Virus record (IMG/VR): IMGVR_UViG_3300002835_008302
Coordinates: 1-22,913 of that record
DNA length: 22,913 nucleotides
DNA from: a virus
Direction: 5' to 3' (one strand)
Made by a program: the position numbers and the translations under genes. Of the stretch, positions 8,349 through 16,053 are shown piece after piece; the first letter of the stretch is position 1, and every line of letters starts with the position of its first letter. The notes beneath the pieces were generated by a model. The model worked only from the letters and a program-made list of their open reading frames with translations, had not been told where the DNA came from and made no database searches.

Positions 8349-8697
8349 TGTCAAAACAGTATTTCTTGATATAGACGGTACATTAGTTAAACATGAAAAT
8401 CCTAGTAAAACATCTTTACCTTCTCATAAAATGGAGGTTTTAGACGGAACCATTGAAAAGTTATTAGAATGGAATAAAAAAGGATATACTATTATTTTAA
8501 CCACTGGAAGAAGAGAAAGTAATAGAGAAGTTACAGTTAAACAGTTACGAGAATCTGGTATATTTTATGATCATTTGATTATGGGCATTGGAAGAGGTCC
8601 AAGAGTAGTAATAAACGATATAAAACCAGACGGCATGATTACTGCGTATTCGGTAAATGTAGTTAGAAATGAAGGAATTAAAAATGTAGATCTATGA
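8335..8697 (+). CDS. Small HAD-family phosphatase
   Basis: 120 residues with the HAD core and no cap domain. FLDIDGTL (10-17) holds the nucleophile Asp12 and the acid/base Asp14. TTGR (56-59) is motif II. VINDIKPDG (92-100) supplies the C-terminal acidic motif, in a 'ND' rather than 'DD' form. Members of this size in capsule and LPS clusters dephosphorylate sugar or polyol phosphates. It overlaps the GatZ-like gene by 14 bases and the next gene by ATGA, so it probably removes phosphate from an intermediate made by its neighbours. Substrate assignment is inference. Confidence 0.78.
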   Translation: MEKIDVKTVFLDIDGTLVKHENPSKTSLPSHKMEVLDGTIEKLLEWNKKGYTIILTTGRRESNREVTVKQLRESGIFYDHLIMGIGRGPRVVINDIKPDGMITAYSVNVVRNEGIKNVDL

Positions 8698-9809
8698 TTT
8701 ATTTCTGCAACACATTTATTACAGAAACAAAACCTAAAATTGGAAAAGGATATTTAAATCGTGGCAATCTACGACCATTCAATAACTTTGATATTTTTAA
8801 GTATTCTTTAGCAAGTACATCAAAAATATATAATTGGTCTAAAGCAATTCTTAAAATTGAACTTGATGAGTGTTATATACACCGAAAAGAAGAATTAAGT
8901 CAATTTATAAAAGAAGAATTTAAAAATATTCCTTTAGTATTAGATTGGAAACGAAATGTTTATCAAAATGATTGGATTGAATCGTATGATTTATTAAATG
9001 ATCGTTTAATATGGTTTTACTGTAATCACGATCATATTTTTATTGATAGTGATAATTCTCATTTGACTGATATTGTTAATAAAATGGAAAATGACTACGA
9101 AGAATACATCAGTATGGGATATAGTCATTGGCCAGAATGTATAAGAACTGCTAAATTTGGAGGAAGTTCACCTCCATTTGACTCCAAAAGTTATAAATTT
9201 GAAGAAAATTGCATTACAATAAAAAATAATTGTTTTGATAGTATTCAAATTATAACAAAAGAACTATACAAAAATTGGTGGTTCAAAGGCAATTTTAATC
9301 AATATAAATTGCCTAGACCTGATTATTTTGGTATTGGATTAGCAGAAATAAAACCTGTACCCATACATAAAATGTATATACCAATCAAAGAACAATCCAG
9401 ACACTTTGATGGATATCAACATTGTAACCCACCTATATTAAATAATAAATGTCCGGCAATTGAAATACCCCAAGGATTTTTTGAAAATCAAATTAAAATT
9501 GATTATGGATTCGATTCAAGAAACCCAGATGTATCTATTACAAACTTTAATCCAACATCAAAAGACTATTTCGCAGATGATATAAAAGGTACAGATTATA
9601 AATGGATGATAGAAGACATTCCTATGTTTTGGAAAAATAGAGTTTCTAAAATAAATAGAAATGACAATATCGACGAAGAAACTATGATTCAATATAAAAT
9701 TCAATCAGTTCTTAACTTTATCTACTTTGACGGATTTCCAGTAGATTCTATTGTCGAAGAAGCTATTATTAGTCAATACCTAAAAGTTCACCCATCATAT
9801 TCATTATAA
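8694..9809 (+). CDS. Unrecognised protein, possibly a GT-A glycosyltransferase
   Basis: 371 residues; I do not recognise the family. It is soluble, with no signal peptide or membrane segment, and rich in aromatic residues. The segment FYCNHDHIFIDSD (108-120) follows a hydrophobic strand and looks like the metal-binding acidic loop of GT-A transferases, and the neighbours on the right are clear glycosyltransferases. Further landmarks are SMGYSHWPECIRTAKFGGSS (127-146) and a PRPDYFGIG stretch in the middle. The start shares an ATGA with the HAD gene stop. A glycosyltransferase role is a guess from context plus one motif; a sugar-modifying enzyme of another fold cannot be excluded. Confidence 0.5.
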   Translation: MIYFCNTFITETKPKIGKGYLNRGNLRPFNNFDIFKYSLASTSKIYNWSKAILKIELDECYIHRKEELSQFIKEEFKNIPLVLDWKRNVYQNDWIESYDLLNDRLIWFYCNHDHIFIDSDNSHLTDIVNKMENDYEEYISMGYSHWPECIRTAKFGGSSPPFDSKSYKFEENCITIKNNCFDSIQIITKELYKNWWFKGNFNQYKLPRPDYFGIGLAEIKPVPIHKMYIPIKEQSRHFDGYQHCNPPILNNKCPAIEIPQGFFENQIKIDYGFDSRNPDVSITNFNPTSKDYFADDIKGTDYKWMIEDIPMFWKNRVSKINRNDNIDEETMIQYKIQSVLNFIYFDGFPVDSIVEEAIISQYLKVHPSYSL

Positions 9810-9812
9810 ATT

Positions 9813-10682
9813 ATGTTAAAAATATTTTGCAATTTCATGAATGGAGATGATTTTTATAATAATATAAAAACAAATTCTCCAGAGTTATTAGATAAAAATG
9901 TTACTATATTCATTGATAGTCCACCAAAATCAATCGAAGAATTGAGGTTAAATCCTATCAATATTATGGTAGTTCTTGAACCAAATCAATTGTTTGGAAT
10001 ACACGATTTTGTTAAAGCAAATAATCATTTGTTTGATGCAATATTAACATGGGGCGAAACTATATTAAATAGTTGTGATAATTCTATGTTTTTTCCGTTT
10101 GGTGTTAGTTGGTTAGATGAAGAATATATAAATAATGTAGATAATATAGAAAAAAAGTTTGAAGTTTCTTTCTTATGCGGTGCTAAAAAAATGATAGAAG
10201 GACATCATTTAAGACATAGATTATATAATCTAGGACACAAAATAAAAATACCAAAACAATGGCATTACACTTTGGACGATTATACATATAACAACGGACA
10301 TCATACTATTATACAATATACAGGATGTTCTCCTGGCCATGAAAAGAAAAAGTTATGGAATAGTATGTTTTCTATTTGTATAGAAAATTCCAATAATAAT
10401 GGATATCATACTGAAAAAATAATCGATGCGTTTTTATCAAAAACAATTCCAATTTATTGGGGATGTCCTAATTTAGAAGAATTGGGATATGATATGAATA
10501 GTATCATTTATTGTAAAAACGAAGATCAAATAATAGATGTTGTTAACAATCTGACACCAGAATTCTATCTGTCAAAGAAAGAATCTATAGAAAAAAATTT
10601 TATTTTAGCCAAAAACTATTCTAATATTTTTGATAGATTTAGAAATGTTTTAAAAGAATTTATAGAAATAAATAATTTATGA
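9813..10682 (+). CDS. GT10 (alpha-1,3-fucosyltransferase-like) glycosyltransferase
   Basis: 289 residues. The C-terminal half carries the GT10 signature: FSICIENS (186-193), GYHTEKIIDAF (197-207) and TIPIYWGCPN (211-220). These correspond to the GDP-fucose-binding segment of bacterial and animal alpha-1,3/4-fucosyltransferases. The N-terminal half has EPNQ (56-59) and FFPFGVSW (93-100), like the acceptor domain of the family. GT10 enzymes invert configuration and use GDP-beta-L-fucose. Since the window encodes a GDP-mannose 3,5-epimerase-like enzyme and no visible fucose-synthesis gene, a GDP-L-galactose or related donor is a reasonable alternative. The gene begins three A/T bases after the previous stop and ends in an ATGA overlap. 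Confidence 0.85.
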   Translation: MLKIFCNFMNGDDFYNNIKTNSPELLDKNVTIFIDSPPKSIEELRLNPINIMVVLEPNQLFGIHDFVKANNHLFDAILTWGETILNSCDNSMFFPFGVSWLDEEYINNVDNIEKKFEVSFLCGAKKMIEGHHLRHRLYNLGHKIKIPKQWHYTLDDYTYNNGHHTIIQYTGCSPGHEKKKLWNSMFSICIENSNNNGYHTEKIIDAFLSKTIPIYWGCPNLEELGYDMNSIIYCKNEDQIIDVVNNLTPEFYLSKKESIEKNFILAKNYSNIFDRFRNVLKEFIEINNL

Positions 10683-10882
10683 GAAATATACTTACATTGG
10701 AAAATTACATTAATATGATGTTTACGGAAAACAAACATCATTTAGACGAACTGTTAAAAATTGTAACATCGTTACACCCAGACAAAAATCAACCAGATAA
10801 ATTAGAGGGAAATTGTATGTATGACAATTGCACTACTAATATAAATCCATTATTTTACAACAAACTATATTCACCAACATAA
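10679..10882 (+). CDS. Small hypothetical protein
   Basis: 67 residues, no recognised family. It looks translated because its ATG overlaps the stop of the GT10-like gene (ATGA) and it fills the space to the next gene exactly. The N-terminal half could form a helix. The second half contains CMYDNC (46-51), a Cys-X4-Cys pair that might bind metal, and ends in a polar, Asn-rich tail. It has no membrane segment. A short remnant of a longer gene is also possible. Confidence 0.5.
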   Translation: MRNILTLENYINMMFTENKHHLDELLKIVTSLHPDKNQPDKLEGNCMYDNCTTNINPLFYNKLYSPT

Positions 10883-10900
10883 AATAGGAAAAATTCAAAA

Positions 10901-11848
10901 ATGAAAATTATTACATTATTTTGTAATGTCACCACGGAAAAATTTTTAGAAATCACATCTGAAATAGAAGGATATAAAAAAATCGGATTCAGTAACAATG
11001 ATCAAAAAAGATATAAAGAATATTGCGATCTTGCGATCAATAGTTTTAAAAAATGGAATCCGGATATTGAAGTTGTATATTTAAATGACGATAATATATT
11101 AGATTATATAAAATTATTTGGATGTAAACTAATTAATAGTCCAATTGGTCAGAAATTTAATCTCGGATTAGAAGTAATGAAATATTTCAAAGCCGATAAA
11201 TTAATAATTTTAGATGTAGATACAATTACATGTTCTAGACTTGATGAAATGATTGACAATAACGAACATGATATATTAGTTAGTTTAAATTATAATATCC
11301 AAGAAGGAAATGAATATTTTACAAGTCCTCATTTTACTTTAGAATTTGAAAATAATATTACTATTAAAGACAGCGCTAATATAAATTCTGGAGTCGTATG
11401 TTTTAACAATATAAAAGCGTTAGAAAAAGCTTTAGAACTTACAATTATTCATCCAAATTATTTTGGAGATCAAGGCGCATTAAACGAATTATTATGGTCG
11501 CATGGAACATTTACATATAAAATCTTAGATGGTCCGTGGCCTTTAAGTGAAGTGTCTTATAATGTAAGATCAAAGGGGGTAAATTTTACAGAACAAATTT
11601 TTCAATTAGCAAAAAATAATAATGGACAAAGTTATATTTCAAGATATTATGTAAAGGACAATAAACTGTTTACACCGGATGACAAACACATTAAAGTTTG
11701 GCATCTAGCAGAAGGCATGCATGGCAGATCCAATGAAAAATTTGAAGAACTAACAAAAATAATAAAAACAATTTTATTCAATAAAGAAACTGTAAAATTT
11801 TTTAGAGAAAAATGTGACGGTGATTCGTTTTTTAATATAGACATATAA
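10901..11848 (+). CDS. GT8-like glycosyltransferase (GT-A fold)
   Basis: 315 residues. LIILDVDTI (101-109) is the DXD site preceded by the hydrophobic strand typical of GT8 and related retaining enzymes. NSGVVCFN and GDQGALNE follow in the family's order (acceptor-side Asn-Ser-Gly, then Asp-Gln). KVWHLAEG near the C-terminus matches the third metal-ligand histidine region. This suggests a retaining transfer of glucose or galactose from an NDP-sugar, although the donor is not certain. An AGGAAAA stretch lies upstream of the ATG in the 18-base gap, a weak Shine-Dalgarno-like element. Confidence 0.78.
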   Translation: MKIITLFCNVTTEKFLEITSEIEGYKKIGFSNNDQKRYKEYCDLAINSFKKWNPDIEVVYLNDDNILDYIKLFGCKLINSPIGQKFNLGLEVMKYFKADKLIILDVDTITCSRLDEMIDNNEHDILVSLNYNIQEGNEYFTSPHFTLEFENNITIKDSANINSGVVCFNNIKALEKALELTIIHPNYFGDQGALNELLWSHGTFTYKILDGPWPLSEVSYNVRSKGVNFTEQIFQLAKNNNGQSYISRYYVKDNKLFTPDDKHIKVWHLAEGMHGRSNEKFEELTKIIKTILFNKETVKFFREKCDGDSFFNIDI

Positions 11849-11849
11849 T

Positions 11850-13160
11850 ATGGAAGAAATACTAAATTCAATAAAAACTTATTTTTTAGAAAAACACTCT
11901 AATAAAAAATGGGAAGCAGGAAAAGATTGGGTGCAATATGCAGGTCCATTCTTCGATGAAAAAGAATATATTGCCGCAGTTAAATCGCTGTTGAATGAAT
12001 GGTTGGTCTTAGGACAAGATGCAATTACATTCGAAACTCATTTTCCAAAATTATTTAATAAAGAATATGGAATTTTAACAAATAGTGGAAGTAGCTCTAA
12101 CTTATTAATGATGTTATCAATGACATCAAAAAGACTATATAATCTCCCTAAAGGAACCAAAGTAATTACTCCTATTGCAGGATTTCCTACTACTTTAAAT
12201 CCTATTTTCCAAGTAGGATTTGAACCAGTATTTGTTGATATTGATTTAGATACATTAAACCTCAACTTAGATCAAGTTGAAGAAGTAGCAAAGAAAGGAG
12301 CAAAAATCATTACATTTGCTCATGTGTTGGGCAACCCACCCAATATGAACCGTTTGATGGAAATAGTTAAACAATACAATTTAATTCTATTGGAAGACTG
12401 TTGTGATGCGCTTGGTTCAACTTATAATGGTAAACCACTTGGTAGTTTTGGAGAACTAGCAAGTTGCAGTTTCTATCCTGCACATCACATGACTATGGGT
12501 GAAGGTGGATTTGTTGTATGTAATACAAAAATTCAAGAAATTGTTACTCGTAGTTTCCGTGAATGGGGTCGTGGATGTTATTGTGTTGGTAAAAAAGCAA
12601 ATCTACTAAAAAATGGTAGTTGTGGAAATAGATTTTCTAATTGGTTACCTGAACTTCCAGATGAGATCTTTGACCATAAATACGTTTATGACGAAATCGG
12701 ATATAATCTAAAACCAATTGAATTACAAGCTTCTATCGGTTTAGAACAAATGAAGAAATTGCCTGAAATTCATCGTAGAAGAAAGGAAAATCATTCAAGG
12801 TTAGTTAACATTTTTAAACCATATGAAGAGTTTTTCATTCTACCAAAAGCAACTGATTTATCCGATCCAAGTTGGTTTGCGTTTGCAGTAACAATTAAAG
12901 ATAATTCTAAATTCAAAAGAAAAGATATTGTTGGATTTTTAGAATCAAATAAAATTCAAACCAGACCATATTTTGCTGGCAATATTATGTTACAACCAGC
13001 ATATAATGGACTAATCGATAAAAATGAAGTTATTACAAAGTATCCAAACGCAAGGAAAATTACTACCGATACATTCTTTCTTGGAACTAGTCCTGTAATT
13101 ACTTCTACCCAATTAGATTACGTACAAAGTATCGTAGAATCATATTTCAAGACAATTTAA
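11850..13160 (+). CDS. RfbH/E1-type NDP-4-keto-6-deoxyhexose 3-dehydrase (PLP, [2Fe-2S]), DegT family
   Basis: 436 residues of the DegT/DnrJ/EryC1/StrS fold. SFYPAHHMTMGEGG (207-220) has His-His where sugar aminotransferases carry the PLP-binding Lys. This is the hallmark of CDP-6-deoxy-4-keto-glucose 3-dehydrase (E1, RfbH/AscC/YerC) and ColD. Cysteines at 185, 243, 245 and 258 reproduce the E1 cluster motif C-X57-C-X1-C exactly; the last spacing is X12 instead of X7. The YVYDEIGYNLK region near 280 also matches E1. The family removes the C3 hydroxyl using PMP and one-electron transfer from a reductase (E3). No E3 gene is visible here. A downstream RmlB-like gene would supply the 4-keto-6-deoxy substrate. 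The nucleotide (CDP or dTDP) is undetermined. Confidence 0.87.
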   Translation: MEEILNSIKTYFLEKHSNKKWEAGKDWVQYAGPFFDEKEYIAAVKSLLNEWLVLGQDAITFETHFPKLFNKEYGILTNSGSSSNLLMMLSMTSKRLYNLPKGTKVITPIAGFPTTLNPIFQVGFEPVFVDIDLDTLNLNLDQVEEVAKKGAKIITFAHVLGNPPNMNRLMEIVKQYNLILLEDCCDALGSTYNGKPLGSFGELASCSFYPAHHMTMGEGGFVVCNTKIQEIVTRSFREWGRGCYCVGKKANLLKNGSCGNRFSNWLPELPDEIFDHKYVYDEIGYNLKPIELQASIGLEQMKKLPEIHRRRKENHSRLVNIFKPYEEFFILPKATDLSDPSWFAFAVTIKDNSKFKRKDIVGFLESNKIQTRPYFAGNIMLQPAYNGLIDKNEVITKYPNARKITTDTFFLGTSPVITSTQLDYVQSIVESYFKTI

Positions 13161-13176
13161 AAAAAAGTTTCTAATA

Positions 13177-13200
13177 TATGTATATATATGTATATACATA
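13177..13200. repeat. AT-rich inverted repeat (10-bp arms, 4-base loop)
   Basis: In the 47-base gap between the 3-dehydrase and the RmlB-like gene, TATGTATATA (13177-13186) and TATATACATA (13191-13200) form perfect 10-bp arms around a TATG loop. The inner part 13187-13200 is also a 14-bp perfect palindrome. An A-run lies just upstream (13159-13166) and there is no T-run after it, so it is not a plus-strand intrinsic terminator. It could be a regulator site, an mRNA end or processing site, or simply alternating TA sequence. Confidence 0.45.
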
Positions 13201-13207
13201 AATCATT

Positions 13208-14173
13208 ATGTCAAATCAAAAAATTGTATATATTACAGGATGTCTGGGTTTTATTGGATCTTATGTTACTAGAGAATGTCTAGATAAAGGGTGGTATGTT
13301 AAAGGAATTGATAAAATTACATATGCTGCCCAACCAGACATTCTAAAAGAATTCAATAAATATAAAAATTTTAGTTTTGATCAGACTGATATAAATGATT
13401 TAGATAGATTGATAGATTGTGACTATTTCATTAATGTTGCTGCGGAATCACATGTAGACAATTCAATTAGAAAAAGTGACGACTTTGTTCACTCTAATAT
13501 TAACGGTGTACACAATATACTAGAGTTATTAAAAAACTATAATAAACAAGGTCAAGTAAAACCATTATTAATACATTTTAGTACAGATGAAGTTTATGGT
13601 GATATCGAACAAGGCAACCACATTGAAACTGATATATTGAAACCAAGTAATCCATATGCAGCAACAAAAGCGGCAGCAGATCAGTTAATATTGGCATGGG
13701 CACGAACATATGATGTAAAATATGTAATCGTTAGACCAACAAATAATTACGGTATTGGACAATATGTCGAAAAATTAATACCAAAAACATGTAAATATAT
13801 TACTTTAGGCAGAAAAGTACCACTTCACAATAACGGCACTCCAATTAGAAATTGGTTACATGCAAAAGATACTGCGAGAGGAATTATAAAGATCATAGAA
13901 TCCGGTGTTGAAAATGACATTTATAATATTGCCGGAGGATTTGAACAATCAAACATAATTACAGTAGAGAAAATAATTAAAGAATATTTAGGAGAATTGC
14001 CATCTGATTATAAAGAAAAATATTTAGATTTTTCTATACAACGTGTAGGACAAGATGTAAGATATGCATTGAATGATAATAAATTACGTTCATTAGGATG
14101 GGAACCAATTTGTAAATTCGACACTGAATTAAAAGAAATTGTAAATCATTATAAAAATAATTTTATATGGTAA
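13208..14173 (+). CDS. RmlB-like NDP-glucose 4,6-dehydratase
   Basis: 321 residues, an extended short-chain dehydrogenase. It has NAD-binding GCLGFIG (11-17), AAESHVD (78-84), STDEVYG (125-131, with the active-site Thr-Asp-Glu), YAATK (150-154, catalytic Tyr and Lys), RPTNNYG and a C-terminal LGWEP. The AAESHVD and STDEVYG motifs are those of dTDP-glucose 4,6-dehydratase, which converts NDP-glucose to NDP-4-keto-6-deoxyglucose through internal hydride transfer. Directly after the E1-like 3-dehydrase gene it would supply that enzyme's substrate. CDP-glucose dehydratase (RfbG) is the usual partner of E1, so which nucleotide is used is open. It starts with an ATG after a 47-base gap. Confidence 0.88.
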   Translation: MSNQKIVYITGCLGFIGSYVTRECLDKGWYVKGIDKITYAAQPDILKEFNKYKNFSFDQTDINDLDRLIDCDYFINVAAESHVDNSIRKSDDFVHSNINGVHNILELLKNYNKQGQVKPLLIHFSTDEVYGDIEQGNHIETDILKPSNPYAATKAAADQLILAWARTYDVKYVIVRPTNNYGIGQYVEKLIPKTCKYITLGRKVPLHNNGTPIRNWLHAKDTARGIIKIIESGVENDIYNIAGGFEQSNIITVEKIIKEYLGELPSDYKEKYLDFSIQRVGQDVRYALNDNKLRSLGWEPICKFDTELKEIVNHYKNNFIW

Positions 14174-14224
14174 ATTATTAATTTCATTGTATGATATTTA
14201 ATTTATTGATGAATCATTAAAATT

Positions 14225-15982
14225 ATGAACAAGATTAGAGTTTCAGATTATATTGTCAAATTTTTAGAAAATAAAGGCATTAAATACGCATTTCAAGTTC
14301 CTGGCGGAGGAGCAATGTTTTTAAATGATTCTATTGCAAAAAGCAATATAAAACCTGTATTTTGTCACCATGAACAGTCATGTGCAATGGCAGCAGTAGG
14401 ATATACTAAACTTACAAATGAAGTATCTTTAGTAATACCTACGTCAGGATGTGGAGGCACCAATGTAATAACTGGACTTCTTGATGCATGGCAAGATAGT
14501 CACAAACTAATAGTAATATCTGGACAAGTAAATAAAAAAGATACCACATATTTAAAAAATATACCATTAAGAAAATTGGGAATACAAGAAGTAAACATAG
14601 TAAAAATAATAAACTCTATTACAAAATATTCTACTATGATTGAAAATGCAAATGATATTGCATATGAATTAGAAAAAGCATATCACATTTGTTCAACGGG
14701 AAGACACGGACCAGTTTGGATTGATGTTCCTTTAGATATACAATCTTCTTATATTGAAGAAGATAATCTTAATCATTTTCAACCTGAGAATAATTTACTA
14801 GAATTAAAAGAATCAGATACATTCAAAAAATATTTATTTGAATCAAAAAGACCAATTATTATAGCTGGAAACGGTGTATATTTGGCCGATTGTAAAGAAA
14901 AATTTACAAAATTTGTAGAGAAATATCAAATCCCAGTAGCATGTACATTTCTAGGAATAAATATATTGGAAGAAAATCATTCTCTTTATGTAGGAAGAAT
15001 AGGCCTAAAAGGAACTAGAGCAGGAAATTTTGCAGTAGCAAATTCTGATTTGATAATATCAATTGGTAGCTCTTTGAGTATTCCTGCAACAGGATTTCAA
15101 TATCATCTGTTCGGAAGAGAAGCAAAAATAATTGCAATTGATATTGATAAAAATGAACATTCAAAAAATACGGTAAAAATTGATGATATAATCAACCAAG
15201 ATATTTCTGATTTTTTATCATTAAATCTAGATTTAGATTATAAAGTTCCGGTTAATTGGATAGAAAAATGTCAATCGTGGAAAAATAAATGGAATACATT
15301 TGATAGAAAAGACATTGACAATTTAAACATGTATTCTTTTTCCAAAAAATTAGGAGAAATAACTAAAAATATCAAATCGGTTGTAGTAACAGATGCTGGT
15401 TCTGCGAATTATGTTTTATGTCAAAGTTTAATAAATAATAGATTAATAGTACCTGCAGCGCAAGGCGAAATGGGATTTATGATCCCAGGATGTATAGGAG
15501 TTAGTCTTGGTGTTAAAAATGAAAATGTAATCGGAGTAACAGGAGAAGGATCTTTTCAATTTAATATTCAAGAATTACAAACTATTATTCAAAACAAATT
15601 ACCTATAAAAATGTTTATATTGAACAACGGTGGTTATTTATGTATAAAAAATACACAAATAAAATTTTTCAATAAAAACTTTTCTGGAGTGGATGAAAAT
15701 TCTGGAATTTCATTTCCTGATCCCGAAAAAATAGCTAATGCATATGGAATAAAATTTAAAAGAATACTTAATATTAAAGAATTAAATGATAATTTAGAAA
15801 CTATTATAAGTTATAATGGTCCGTATTTATGTGAAATCATGTGTCCTTCAGATGAAGAAATATATCCGACATCTGCTACTATTAAAACTGAAGATGGCAA
15901 ACTTATTTCACAACCATTAGAAAATATGTCACCGTTTTTATCAAAAGAAGAATTTGAAAAAGAAATGATAGTTAAAATATAA
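14225..15982 (+). CDS. Thiamine-diphosphate enzyme, acetolactate synthase/YerE-like
   Basis: 585 residues with the three-domain layout of acetohydroxyacid synthase-like enzymes. The N-terminal Pyr domain has VPGGGAMF (25-32) and CHHEQSCAMAA (47-57), with the cofactor-activating Glu50. GPVWIDVPLD (162-171) closes the domain. The middle domain (about 200-335) has IIIAGNGV. The C-terminal PP domain has GEGS (440-443) and LNNGGY (466-471), 24 residues apart, the ThDP-Mg motif with Glu in place of the usual Asp. In the neighbourhood of a 4,6-dehydratase and an E1-like 3-dehydrase, the best-known relative is YerE, which adds a two-carbon unit from pyruvate to C4 of CDP-4-keto-3,6-dideoxyglucose. 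Other carboligase or decarboxylase reactions are possible. It follows a 51-base AT-rich gap in which I see no clear signal. Confidence 0.82.
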   Translation: MNKIRVSDYIVKFLENKGIKYAFQVPGGGAMFLNDSIAKSNIKPVFCHHEQSCAMAAVGYTKLTNEVSLVIPTSGCGGTNVITGLLDAWQDSHKLIVISGQVNKKDTTYLKNIPLRKLGIQEVNIVKIINSITKYSTMIENANDIAYELEKAYHICSTGRHGPVWIDVPLDIQSSYIEEDNLNHFQPENNLLELKESDTFKKYLFESKRPIIIAGNGVYLADCKEKFTKFVEKYQIPVACTFLGINILEENHSLYVGRIGLKGTRAGNFAVANSDLIISIGSSLSIPATGFQYHLFGREAKIIAIDIDKNEHSKNTVKIDDIINQDISDFLSLNLDLDYKVPVNWIEKCQSWKNKWNTFDRKDIDNLNMYSFSKKLGEITKNIKSVVVTDAGSANYVLCQSLINNRLIVPAAQGEMGFMIPGCIGVSLGVKNENVIGVTGEGSFQFNIQELQTIIQNKLPIKMFILNNGGYLCIKNTQIKFFNKNFSGVDENSGISFPDPEKIANAYGIKFKRILNIKELNDNLETIISYNGPYLCEIMCPSDEEIYPTSATIKTEDGKLISQPLENMSPFLSKEEFEKEMIVKI

Positions 15983-15998
15983 AAGAAATAACATTATA

Positions 15999-16027
15999 TT
16001 GACAGTCACGGATTTAAATGACAGAAT
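15999..16027 (+). promoter_or_regulatory. Candidate sigma70-type promoter before the LdpA-like gene
   Basis: The 71-base gap before 16054 has a consensus -35 hexamer TTGACA (15999-16004), a 17-base spacer and CAGAAT (16022-16027), four of six matches to the -10 consensus. It is the longest non-coding stretch on the plus strand of the window. The -35 box lies inside the palindrome TGACAGTCA (16000-16008) and the -10 box overlaps the inverted repeat at 16017-16036, an operator-like arrangement. It is motif-based only. Confidence 0.35.
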
Positions 16028-16036
16028 ACAGTCATT
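16017..16036. repeat. Inverted repeat AATGAC-N8-GTCATT
   Basis: Six-base perfect arms (16017-16022 and 16031-16036) flank eight bases. Nearby TGACAGTCA (16000-16008) shares TGACAG and CAGTCA with it, so the same half-site words occur as a compact palindrome and again as a spaced one. Such a pair fits a dimeric regulator site over the candidate promoter, but short repeats in AT-rich DNA can be chance. Confidence 0.35.
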
Positions 16037-16053
16037 GATTAGTAGATAATAAA

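Noticed and set aside
9805-9812. TATAAATT just before the GT10-like gene, one mismatch from a T4 late promoter
   Set aside because: It is made of the stop codon and A/T spacer seen at many junctions here, and is too close to the ATG for a normal leader.
11850-13160. Calling the DegT-family protein a sugar aminotransferase
   Set aside because: The PLP-Lys position is His and the [2Fe-2S] cysteines of E1 are present, so a 3-dehydrase is the better call.
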